From Jaapia argillacea MUCL 33604 (lineage: Eukaryota; Basidiomycota; Agaricomycetes; Jaapiales; Jaapiaceae), in assembly GCA_000697665.1 (NCBI GenBank), contig KL197712.1:1095468-1159467 (forward strand): a stretch of 64,000 bases of DNA, written 5' to 3'. The position numbers and the translations under genes are program-made. Below, in pieces: positions 1-9,774 of this stretch. Position 1 is the first letter of the stretch, and every line of letters begins with the position of its first letter. The notes under the pieces were generated by a model. The model made no database searches. It was given only the letters and a program-made list of their open reading frames with translations, and was not told the DNA's origin.

Positions 1-873
1 AGTTCCGCCGATGAGCTCCTCTGTCTTTACCCAGCACTTCTATACACCAGGAAGGCTGTCATGGAAGAACACCGCAATTACACAAACCACGCCAATTTCA
101 ACCTTCACAGACTCTTCGGTTTCACTACCTCAGGCCCAACTGTATTCATCCGACCGAAAGAGGATGCTCTAGCCCATTGTAGCAAAGAATGGAGACAGTT
201 AGGGACATTGAGAGGAGCAATGGTTGTTAAGTGGCGCGAGGGAGCTCGGACATCGATGCCTTTCGAGCGCTAAGCCGCTTCAATTTCGTACATGTGGAGG
301 CTCCGCGCCCAATGTAGCGAGAATGCGTGTTTCCACTTGAGTTCTGCACGCGAGGGAGTTTATGAAGGCGGTTGTCAACTCGAAGGTCGGTTGGTGTTCG
401 GGTTGTACGCCGAAGGGAGCATATGACGGGTGATTGTTGACTGAAGAGTTGATAAATGTAACAGTATCCGCTTCTACCAGCATATTCCGCCTCTTTCACC
501 TATGCAAGGGGCATCTCAAACGGATCCATATCTTCCTTATGAATGAAAGTGCGCCATACATCCTATGTACATCAGCAGAATCAACGCTATCAAGCTCAAC
601 AAGAAGCACGGCGACGACGGGTGTGAATGAATTCGCATTCTTACAAACGTCTCGACAACTTCAACTACAATTACACCCCACAAAGCCACGCAGACGACGG
701 ACGTACATCGAACTTGTACAAGATATGGTACAGGGGCACTTCAGGACAGCCGACATTGGAAGGCATATATGAACTAAATACATTAAAGGTAAGTTCCACC
801 TGGATACTGAAACCGGATAATACGGTGAGACGAACATATATTGGTCCAACAACTCGAATGACAACGAAATAAC
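1..873. other. No recognisable gene
   Basis: Both strands contain only short open frames (the longest is about 112 codons), none of which I can assign to a family or join into a convincing spliced gene. The right end borders the stop codon of the first FunK1 copy, and the last 30 or so bases before that stop resemble the DNA downstream of the second copy, so the tandem repeat unit extends slightly into this stretch. Confidence 0.5.
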
Positions 874-2219
874 TCAATCCAGCTTGAATGGCTCCTGATC
901 GTTAAGGGGAACCGTCCTAGACTCCGGAAGGGGCCCAAACCCATAACGCCACCTCCTCTTCAGCTCGGCCTCGAATTGACGAAAATATAGATATGCAGCC
1001 TGATCGGAGGGATCGTTCCGGTGTCTAACCTGGGACGCCGGTTCGATGTTCTCGTCTACACCGCTCTCTGAAGCAGAGTCCGCTTCATCTTGAACTGCTC
1101 GAGCCTGATTTTGCAACCAACGGAGAAGTCTGCAAGCTGCCTTGTACGGGCACTCGTTGACCTCGGGATAACCACGATATTCATGATAGGTGAGGAGAAA
1201 GCTAAGCTTCAGACGTCGACATCCCGCGAAATCGGATGTCGTCCATCGATTCAACTCCTCGGCTTGCGAGTGTTTTCCGCGGAGAAGTACCCAAGGAAGC
1301 ACCCAGATGAAGGATTCAACATCGTGGCGGTAGATTCGGCGTATCTTGCCCGCGAAAAAATCTTTGGTGAGCAGATCGAAGGCCATGAAAGGAATCGCGT
1401 CGATGTACGCCGTATCCCTGATCGAGCCATCCTCGCTCTTCTTCTTGAGGATAGGGAGGTCGTAGTCGTTGAAAACTCCGGCCCCAGCGATAGAGTTAAC
1501 CATCAGGTTCGTCTCGGTGATGTGACCGTGCTCGATGCCATTCAGCCGCAAGCGAAAGTGACCTGGGAGAACGATCGGCCAAGAACTGAGATCGAAGTAT
1601 GGCGAACTAACAGCGATAGCACTGAATCCATGCCGTCATGAAATCCTCCCCCCTCAAAGACGAAATAGGATTTAACTTCTCGAACAGCAAACGACGGTGC
1701 AGGAGGGACCCGCGAAGAGATTCTTGGGAAATCCCCAGGTCCTCTCTTATTTGACAGCTATTGCAATCCAGTTCGTGATGGTCGATTAGGTGGGGATGTA
1801 TGAGCCCCGCTTCCGTTGCCAGGTCGATGATCCTCGCCTCGTTCTGCCGAGATTCCTCAGGCCACCAAACAACGACGTCGTTCTCTCCGAGAGTCTCCCC
1901 GTTTACTTGAACAAGTTGAACGCCTACAATTCGAGTGGCACGGCCTAACAGACAATACTGCGTATGCTGCTTGTCAACTGAATGGAATTAAACCCGAACG
2001 CTTGTGGATCCCGACCTCCGAGACTCTAAACGATGAAGTAATGTTAGACGTCCAGCCATCTCGTTGTATACTGGACACATACTTGAAATTTCTTTGGGTC
2101 TCGCTGATGGTTGCGGATGCGGTCCCATAAGCGAGGCTGGGGTCGGTCCCTTGTGGTTTCCCCTGGGTGGTAGTGGGCAGGCAATTATCGTCGACTGTTG
2201 AAGGGGTGCTAAGGGACAT
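874..2219 (-). CDS. FunK1-type kinase, short form A; predicted pseudokinase
   Basis: This is a fungal-type protein kinase (FunK1 family) in a shortened form. The start MSLSTPST matches the other copies. A first exon of about 40 codons ends at a GTATGT donor, and the next block opens with YCLLGRATRI, the start of the kinase N-lobe. A roughly 55-base intron separates AWIQCYRC from HFRLRLNGIEHG. The C-lobe carries the family signatures NDYDLP, IPFMAFDLLTKDFF and YRHDVESFIWVLPW. Two key residues are gone. The HRD-type catalytic Asp is His (GIEHGHIT), and the beta3 stretch reads NDVVVWWPEES where the sister copies have VVVKVSWPGES or HVVKISWPEES, so the VAIK-type Lys is missing. The reading frame is otherwise open. 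The roughly 330-residue N-terminal region of full-length copy C is absent. I expect a transcribed but catalytically dead protein; it could also be a decaying gene. Confidence 0.8.
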
Positions 2220-2517
2220 GATCGTGGCGCCAGGCCGTGTTATATATGCCAGTGGCGTGTAGCCTGAGTCGGAAGGAGAGATTCCTTTGTTGTCATCTTT
2301 TCAGCTTTGGCCACTCAGGCTGAGTTTTGAGCTGCAACATCGAGTGACAGCGGTCAAGATTCGCATATCCAGATATGTTGATCAGCTCCTCAAGCCTCAA
2401 GAACGAGACGCCACCTACAACTATTCAATGCCATTCTTCCCGTCATCAATTGAATAATACGATTGGCTTCGCTCAACATGTTACATGAAGTAAGAATTCG
2501 GATGACAACGAAATGGC

Positions 2518-3909
2518 TCAATCCAACTTGATTCGCTCCTCATCTTTCAGGGGAACAGTCTTCCGCTCCGGAAGGGGCTCAAACCCATAACCCCACCTCT
2601 CCTTAAGCTTGGCTTCAAATAGACGGAAATAGGTGCATGCAGCCTGCTCCAAGGGATCATTCCAGGGTCTCACCTGGGATACTGGTTTCATGTTCTCGTC
2701 AACACCGTTCTCCTGAGCCCAGTCCACTTCATCTTGCAACGCTCGAATCCGCTCGATGCGCTGATCCAATAACCAACCGAGAAGCCTAGAAGCTGCCCTA
2801 TACGGGAGCTTGTTTGCCTCGGGATAGCCAACGTATTCATGACATTGCTGCAGAAATTCATTTTTCTCTTTTCGACATCCCGCGAAATCGGATGTCGCCC
2901 ATCTGTGTAACTCTTTGGCTTGCGAGTGTTTTCCGCGGAGAAATACCCAAGGAAGAACCCAGACGAAGGATTCAACATCGTGGCGGTAGATTCGACGCGT
3001 CTTGCCCGTGAAAAAATCTTTGGTAAACAGATCGAAGGCCATGAAAGGGATCACGTCGATGTAGTACTCCGTACCACCGATTGAGCTATCTTCGTTCTTC
3101 TTCTTGAGGACAGGGAGGTCATAGTCGTTGAAAACCCCAGCCCCAGTGACAGAGTTCACCATCAGGTTCGCCCCGGTGATGTGACCGTGCTTGATGCCAT
3201 TCAACCGCAAGCGAAAGTGACCTGGGAGAAGGATCAGCCAAGAACTGAGATCAGAGGATGTTGAACCTACAGCGATAGCACTGGATCCAAGCCGCCATGA
3301 AATCCTCGCCGCTCAAAGACGAGATGGGATCTAACTTCTCGAACAGCAAACGACGGTGCAGGAGGGACGCGCAAAGGGAGTCATTGGAAATTCCCAGGTC
3401 CTCTCTGATCTGACCAGTATTGCAATCCTGGTCGTGATGGTCGATTAAGTCAGGTAGGTGGTAACACATGAGCCCTGATTCCCTTCAAGTTGCCGGGTCG
3501 ATTCGCTTCCCCTCATTCTGTCGAGATCCTCCAGGCCACGAAACCTTCCCAACAACGTCGTTGTCTCCGAGAGTCTCCCCGTCCGCTGGAACACGTTGAA
3601 CGCCTATTATTCGAGTACCACGTCCTAACAGACAATACTGCATTTTTATGTTGCTAGTCAGCTGAATTGACCTAAACCCGAACTTTTGTGAATCCCGACC
3701 TTCGAGATTCTAAATAATGAAGTAACGTTAGAAATAGAGCAGGTTCATTGGATACTCAACACATACTTGGGATTTCGTTCTGTCTCGCTGTTTGTTGCGG
3801 ATGCAGCACCATGAGCAAGGCTTTCATCGGTGGCTTGTGAATTTCTTTGGGGGGTGGCGGGGAGCCTGAGGCAACTATGTTCGGCCGGTGGAGGGGTGCT
3901 AAGTGACAT
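2518..3909 (-). pseudogene. FunK1-type kinase, short form B; probable pseudogene
   Basis: This second tandem FunK1 copy has the same short architecture as copy A: an N-terminal exon from MSLSTPPPAEHS, a GTATGT donor, then the kinase lobes. The catalytic Asp is His (GIKHGHITGANL). The beta3 Lys is present (DNDVVGKVSWPG). Shortly after it, the aligned sequence carries extra bases relative to copies A, C and D, and an in-frame TGA at 3485-3487 falls in a block that is open in the sisters. The C-lobe (YYIDVIPFMAFDLFTKDFF, YRHDVESFVWVLPW) is still open for about 230 codons. The position equivalent to the TATA-like element of copies C and D reads TTTATCG here. The copy is probably dead, unless an unrecognised intron removes the stop. 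Confidence 0.7.
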
Positions 3910-4315
3910 GATCGTGGCACACAACGTTGGTTGAGAGGACGGTAATGCAAATGCCACGAACTCGCCATCGTCGATAAACGTGATAATCGAGCCACTGGCA
4001 AAGCAACGCGCCCACGCACAGTGGAGTTGAAAGGACCTCAAGATAGACTCAGACCGAAGGACTAGTTTGCAAGATTTCGATTGGATAAAGATGCGAGCAA
4101 TGCGGGAACAGCGGCGGCGTGTTACATGGCATGTTCATTTTCAGTGTGCTTGGTATGTACACTCCGAAGTCAACGAAGGGAGCGGTTCTAGCACACAACT
4201 AATGACAGTAGGCGCCCACAACTGTGCGGTGCTGTGCGGTGCTGTTCGGCCCCTCGTCAATAGTATATTGGGTTCGCTGAATATGTTACATCAAGTAAGA
4301 AATCAACGAAATAGC
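3910..4315. other. Spacer between FunK1 copies B and C
   Basis: The left part (to about 4050) is upstream DNA of copy B and is alignable with the DNA upstream of copies C and D. The right part holds a short imperfect repeat of GTGCGGTGCT near 4220-4250, then sequence similar to the DNA beyond the stop of copy B. No gene was seen. Confidence 0.55.
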
Positions 4316-7064
4316 TTAATCCAGCTTGATTCGCTCCTCGTCTGTCAGGGGAACAGTCTTCCCCTCCGGAAGAGGCTCAAACCCATAACCCCACCTCCTC
4401 TTCAGATTGGCCTCGAATTGACGAAAATAGATGCATGCAGCCTGTTCGGAGGCATCATTACGGTGTCTCACCTGGAACACCGGTTCGACGTTCTCGTCGA
4501 CATCGCTCTCCGAAGCAGAGTCCACTTCAGTTTGCACCGCTCGGGCCTGATCCTGCAACCAACGGAGGAGTCTAGAAGCTGCCTTGTACGGCTGCTTGTT
4601 GGCCTCAGGGTAACCATGATATTCATGATAGACGAGGAGAAAGCTGAATTTCAGTTCTCGACATCCTGCGAAATCGGATGTAGCCCATTTGTTTAACGCC
4701 AGGGCTTGTGAGGATTTTCCGCGGAGAAATATCCAAGGGAGAACCCAGATGAAGGATTCATTATCGTGGCGGTAGATTCGACGTATCTTGCCGTCGAAAA
4801 AATCTTTGGTGAGCAGATCGAGGGCCATGAAAGGGATTGTGCCGGTGCGCTCCGTACCGGTGATTGCGCGGTCTTCATCCTTCTTGCGAAGAACAGTCAG
4901 GTCGTAGTCGTTCAAAATCCCGTCGCCAGTCGCAGGATGAACCATCAGGTTCGACGCGCTGATATCGCCGTGCTCAATGCCATTCAACCACAAGCGAAAG
5001 TGGCCTGGGAAACATGGTCAGCCAAAAAATCAAGATGGAAACTTGATGAACCAACATCGATAGCACTGAATCCATGCGTTCATGAATTTCTCCCCGCTCA
5101 AGGACGACATAGGCTTTAACTTAAGGAATAACAACACTCGCAGCACGCGCGAGCCACGAGGAGAGTTCCTGGCAATCCCCAAGTCCTCTCTAATCTGGCC
5201 AGTATTAAAACCAAGGTCGACGTGGTCGATGAGGATAGGTAGATGGGGACGAATGAGCTCATCATGCTTCCCTGCCTCCTTTGCCAGTGCGATGATCCTC
5301 GCCTCGTTCTGGCGAGATTCCTCAGGCCACGAAATCTTCACAACATGGTCATCGTCGGGTTTCATACCCTCTCCGCCAGTCAGGCCCAGTTGTGCGCCTA
5401 TAATCCGGGTAGCACGACCTAACAGGCTGTACTGCGCGTGCACCAGGTGGGCTGGATTGATCGAAACCATACCCCCGGGAAACTTGAAATCGAATCGCTC
5501 CATGAGGTCCACGCGTTCGGGAAGCCTTCCCGACGAGGCCTTATGGCGCCGTGTGAATGTGGGACAGAGTTTTTCGCAGATGCCCCAGTGTTGAAGTTCG
5601 AAGCGTTGGAAAGCCACCAAAAGTACCAAAAAATACGGGAGGTTCAGGACAAAGTTGACCCCATGAGATTGTATGGCGCCTTGGCGGTCGAACCACCAAA
5701 CCCAGGCAACATTATCTGGCGGGGATTAACAGACGGCTCCACTGACTAAGCAAAGGGTATTGGTCTCACCGACAATGAAAAGGTTGATGGCATGAGTGGT
5801 GTATGCGCCGCGTGATAGCATCTCGGCGGCGTAAGATGCACATTGGACCAAAGGTGGTGCTTTTGGGTCCGTTCTGGGTTTTTTGTCCACTGGACCTTCG
5901 TCTTCATCTTCATCTACCTCTTCAGCTTTCCGCTTGAGACCTGAGTTTCCCAAGGTTTCCGAGCCAGCGGTCCCGTCTCCTGTCAAATTCAATACAATGA
6001 CGACCGCTGAAACGACGATAACGGTGGACAACTTACCAGGGTTTCCAGAATCCGAGGTCTCAGTGACTCCGCCGTCGGTCGAGCTGAAAATGTCAAAAGT
6101 ACTGTCGAATTCTGCAGCTACGTCCAGGTCTCGGAGACTCTCGGGAGTGACTTGCTGAGGGTCGACCTCAGCCAGATCCAGGTTATATTGGAGGGGGGGT
6201 GGGGTCAAAGTCTCCTCGTTCTTCTTGAACTCTTGTGCGGAGAGACAGTCTGACCAATAAAATTTCTTTTTCCTCTTTTCAGGGGCGAGAGAATGAACAG
6301 CTTCTTCGATGGATCGCGTGCTACCTTTCCTGAATGACGATACGGCTCGCGGATTAGCCCGGTGGGCAGACCCTGTTGACGCGAGAAGGGTATCAGGGGA
6401 GCGGGAAGTCGAGCTTCCATAGTGGTGAGCTGGGATACGGTTAGGGTCATTTCGGTGGAAAGCGATGCCCAAGGAAGAGGGTGGGCGTATGCCGGGAATG
6501 GCTAAATCCTTCATCCGCCGCAGTGCAGCATTGAAGGCTTTGACAAATGGTGCATAGCGGACTTGCTCGTGACCCTTAGCCTTGCAGCTGAGTTGATGGA
6601 GATGTCACTTAGCAAACGGACGTCCAGCAAAAGGAGGATACCGTACTAGTCCTTCAACGAATCTCTGATGCTCTCGTCGTCGTTGCAGATAGGCAAAATC
6701 TGAACTAAACATTGTTCCAGGAGCATATCTGCAGTTTGATTGTCGCCGAGGATTTGACAACGAAGCAGAAAGGCCTTTAACAACTGTTTGAAGCCACAAG
6801 TTTCGCTCCTCTTGAGGTCCTCGTGAAGCAGCGGTTTGACCTTCGAAACACTAGCAAACGAAGACACGGCTAAAGAAACGAACTGATTCATTGAATACTG
6901 CGTACGTACTGGAGAATTCTTTGGGTCTCGCTGTTGGCTGCAGATGCGGTCCCATGTGCGAGGCTAGGCGTGCTTTTCAGAGCCTCTTGATTGGTGCGTT
7001 GTGGTTTCCTCTGGGGGGTAGTGGGAAGGTCGCCTTCTTTCGTTGGCAAGACGGTATGCGACAT
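4316..7064 (-). CDS. FunK1 fungal-type protein kinase, full-length copy C
   Basis: This is the only full-length, active-looking member of the array. Reading from the start MSHTVLPT: a short variable N-terminus; a helical N-terminal segment (NQFVSLAVSSF, KQLLKAFLLRC); a basic/acidic stretch with two NLS-like clusters (LKRKAEE and DKKPRTDPK); then the FunK1 pre-kinase region CASYAAEML, NVAWVWWFDRQGAIQSHG and FLVLLVAFQRFE. A GTGAGA...CAG intron joins FIV to DNVAWVWW. The kinase part has HVVKISWPEES (beta3 Lys), GIEHGDISASNLM (catalytic Asp and Mg-binding Asn), LNDYDL (DFG equivalent) and TGTIPFMALDLLTKDFF, then YRHDNESFIWVLPW. I start at 7064 and not at the upstream in-frame ATG at 7139, because a TATA-like element lies only 4 bases from 7139. 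FunK1 proteins are presumed Ser/Thr kinases with largely unknown substrates. Confidence 0.85.
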
Positions 7065-7820
7065 GATTACAGCGGGCCCGAGATACAACGTCGGTTGGAA
7101 GGGGGCAAAGGTGGATGTGATGGAACATGAACTTGCCATAGCTTATAAGGGCGATAATCTGGCCAAAGCGACAGCAGCGGAGTTGAAAAAAGACCTCGAG
7201 GCAGTATCAGATCAAAGCGAGGACAATGATATGGTCGCAAGATATCGAATCAAGGTGGGAGGACAACAAGAACAGTGGTGGCCGGTTGTGTGGCATGCGC
7301 GGTTGATCGAGGACTACCAAATCCGTAACTCAGCCACAGACGCGTTCGTCATGTGTTACGAATTCGAAATTTCGCGCAGTGACAAGTACTGATAACAAGA
7401 ATGGTGGCCATGATTTATATATTGGAAGAGCCAGAACCATTTCTACTCCGTATTAGTTAGAATCCATCAACCGTGGTCGATAGCGGGTAATTTCCATCCA
7501 AACAACCGGGGTGGAGAATGTTTTCCTGACGAGTTTGCACTTCTCCCAGATACTTATCGACGCGATCGCCTGCCATAAGTGAAAATTGATTGGGATGGTG
7601 CTGTTCTTTGTACTGGTACTTGAGCACTCTTCATTCTCGCAAAGCAGTCCGATTGTGAACCAAGCTCAGACGTGAAGGGGACGTCGTTATGACCCGAAGC
7701 TGTCCCCGACAAATTTGGACTTGGCGTAGCGACTAAGATTTGAATAGTCTCGTGTCACCGAACCCCACGACAAGAACACATTGGCTTCAGTCAACATGAG
7801 GGGTAAGGCCTCGAAATAAT
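7065..7820. other. Upstream DNA of copy C and 3' flank of copy D
   Basis: The part nearest copy C aligns with the DNA upstream of copy D, including a TATA-like site. The rest shows no gene I can support. A 110-codon open frame on the plus strand starting at 7063 is treated as antisense to the duplicated promoter. Confidence 0.5.
7143..7148 (-). promoter_or_regulatory. TATA-like element of FunK1 copy C
   Basis: TTATAA lies 79 bases upstream of the chosen ATG at 7064. The equivalent TTTATAA of copy D lies 78 bases upstream of its ATG. The matching spacing supports the chosen starts and a shared ancestral promoter. Confidence 0.45.
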
Positions 7821-9172
7821 TCAATCCAGCTTGATTGGCTCCTCGTCTTTCAGGGGAACCGTCTGACCTTCCGGAAGGGGCTCAAACCCATAATCCCACC
7901 CCGCCTTAAGCTCCGCCTCGAATTGACGAAAATACATGCATGCAGCCTTCTCCGAGGGGTCATTCCAGAGCCCCATCAGCGCCGCATCACCATTCTTCGA
8001 AGGCCGTGCTCGTTCACATACCCTTTTCGCATCCTTCTCCCGACAGAGCTTCTTGAACAGCCAAGCGAGAAGTTGGGAAGCTGCCTCGTACGGGCGCACG
8101 TTGGCCTCGGGATAGCCGACGTATTCATCAGACTGGTAGAGAAAACGGAATTTCTGCGCCTGACATCCCACGAAATCGGATGTCGCCCATCGGTTTAACT
8201 CTCCGGCTTGCCAGTGCTTTCCGCGGAGAAATACCCAAGGGAGAACCCAGATGAAGGATTCATTATCGTGGCGGTAGATTCGACGTATTTTGCCGTCGAA
8301 AAAATCTTTGGTGAGCAGATCGAGGGCCATGAAAGGAATCGCGTCGATGTACTCCGTACCAATGATTGAGCCGTTCTGGTTCTTCTTCTTAAAGACAGGG
8401 ATGTCGTAGTCGTTGAGCACCCCAGTCCCAGTGACAGAGTTAACCATCAGGTTCGATTTGGTGACGTGCCCGTGCTCGATACCATGCAACCGCAAGCGAA
8501 AGTGACCTGGGAGAAGGATCAGCCACGAACTGAGATCGGAGGATGCTGAACCTACAGCGATAGCACTGAATCCATGCCGTCATGAAATCCTCCCCGCTCA
8601 AGGATGAAATGGGATTTGACTTCTCGAACAGCAAACGACGGTGCACATGTGACATGTGAGAAGAGGTTTTGGAGATCCCCAGGTCGTCTCCTATTTGACA
8701 GGTATCGCAATCCAGGTCGTGATGGTCGATTAGGTGGTGACATATGAGCACTGCTTCCCTTGCCAGGTCGATGATCCTCGCCTCATTCTGCCGAGATTCC
8801 CCAGGCCACGAAACTTTCACGACGACGTCGTTGTCTCCGCGAGTCTCCCCATCCACCTGGACAGGCTGGGCGCCTAGGATTCGAGTAGCACGGCCTAACA
8901 GACAGTACTACGAATGCTGCTAGTTAGCTGAATTGACTTGTACTCGCACTTTTGTGAGTCCGGACCTTCGAGACTCTGTGAAATGAAGTAACTTTAGAAA
9001 TAGAGCAAGTTCATTGAATACTCCGCGCATACTTGAGATTTCTTTGGGTCTCGCTGTCAGTGGTTACGAACGCGATCCCATGAGTGAGGTTCGGGTTGAT
9101 GCCTTGTTGTTTTTCCTGAGGGGTAGTGGGGAGGCAATTCTGTTTGACTGGTGGAGGGGTGATAGGAGACAT
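7821..9172 (-). CDS. FunK1-type kinase, short form D; predicted pseudokinase
   Basis: This fourth copy begins MSPITPPPVKQN. A GTATGC donor follows NLK, and a long intron leads to YCLLGRATRI, so the N-terminal FunK1 half is absent as in A and B. The beta3 Lys is present (DNDVVVKVSWPGES) and the frame is open, but the catalytic Asp is His (GIEHGHVTKSNLM). The C-lobe retains LNDYDIPVF, EYIDAIPFMALDLLTKDFF and YRHDNESFIWVLPWVF, and its C-terminal tail (LFKKLCREKDAKR) differs from that of the sisters. With Lys, Asn and DYD kept but no catalytic base, a nucleotide-binding scaffold or regulator of copy C is a reasonable inference. Confidence 0.8.
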
Positions 9173-9249
9173 GATCGTGTCAGGCCCCAGATACAACGAT
9201 GGTTGGGAGGACGGTAATGTGGAGGTGCGGATCATGAGCTCGCCATGTC

Positions 9250-9256
9250 TTATAAA
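9250..9256 (-). promoter_or_regulatory. TATA-like element of FunK1 copy D
   Basis: TTTATAA lies 78 bases upstream of the ATG at 9172, at the same spacing as in copy C. Confidence 0.45.
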
Positions 9257-9774
9257 CGATAATCTGGCCAAGGCAAAGGATCCACGCACAGCGGAGTTGA
9301 AAGCACTCGAGGCAGAATTAGATCGAAGCCAGAACAATGACTCGGACTTGCCAGGTATCGATCGAAGAAAGGTGTAAGGAATACGGGAAAACTGGCAGCG
9401 TGTTCATGGTGTGTGACTCGGAATTGTCAGGACTCCAGGATCTCTTTGCGAGTACATGTTTGGTAGTATCGGAACTGAGAGGAAGGGAGCGATATCGATT
9501 CCGAGTCCGACTTTGCTGGCTCCGACTCAGTTTCGGCTGATAGTAGCAGTGTTACAGTGCAGGTCTTGTTGAAGATTCGCAGACCCAGAAACATCAGTTC
9601 CGCAAGCGCCATTAGCATCACTGTCAACGGTGTCGGGAAGTTACAGGAGTCCGTTGTTGCGCTGTACATTACAACCGAATTGAGGGAAGGAGGGAATACA
9701 GAGTACATATGTATGGCTGCAATTGTTGTCAAAGGCTACAAGAATCTAGGGATGTGAAGTCTTGCTCGGTCCGT
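9257..9774. other. Spacer between FunK1 array and GDB1
   Basis: This is the far upstream DNA of FunK1 copy D plus the presumed 3' untranslated region and terminator of GDB1. No open frame here can be assigned. Confidence 0.5.

Larger units (their letters stand above)
874..9260 (-). repeat. Tandem FunK1 gene array, four units
   Basis: Four head-to-tail units on the minus strand share the upstream region, the first exon, the kinase lobes and a few tens of bases beyond the stop. Units A, B and D are about 1.35-1.4 kb from start to stop. Unit C is 2.75 kb because it keeps the extra N-terminal exons. The identical missing block in A, B and D suggests that one deletion happened first and the short form was then duplicated. 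Confidence 0.8.

Noticed and set aside
7063-7392. A 110-codon plus-strand frame whose ATG overlaps the copy C start codon, with a similar frame at copy D
   Set aside because: Its similarity to the copy D frame is explained by the duplicated promoter DNA. The frames are disrupted at copies A and B, and no family is recognised.
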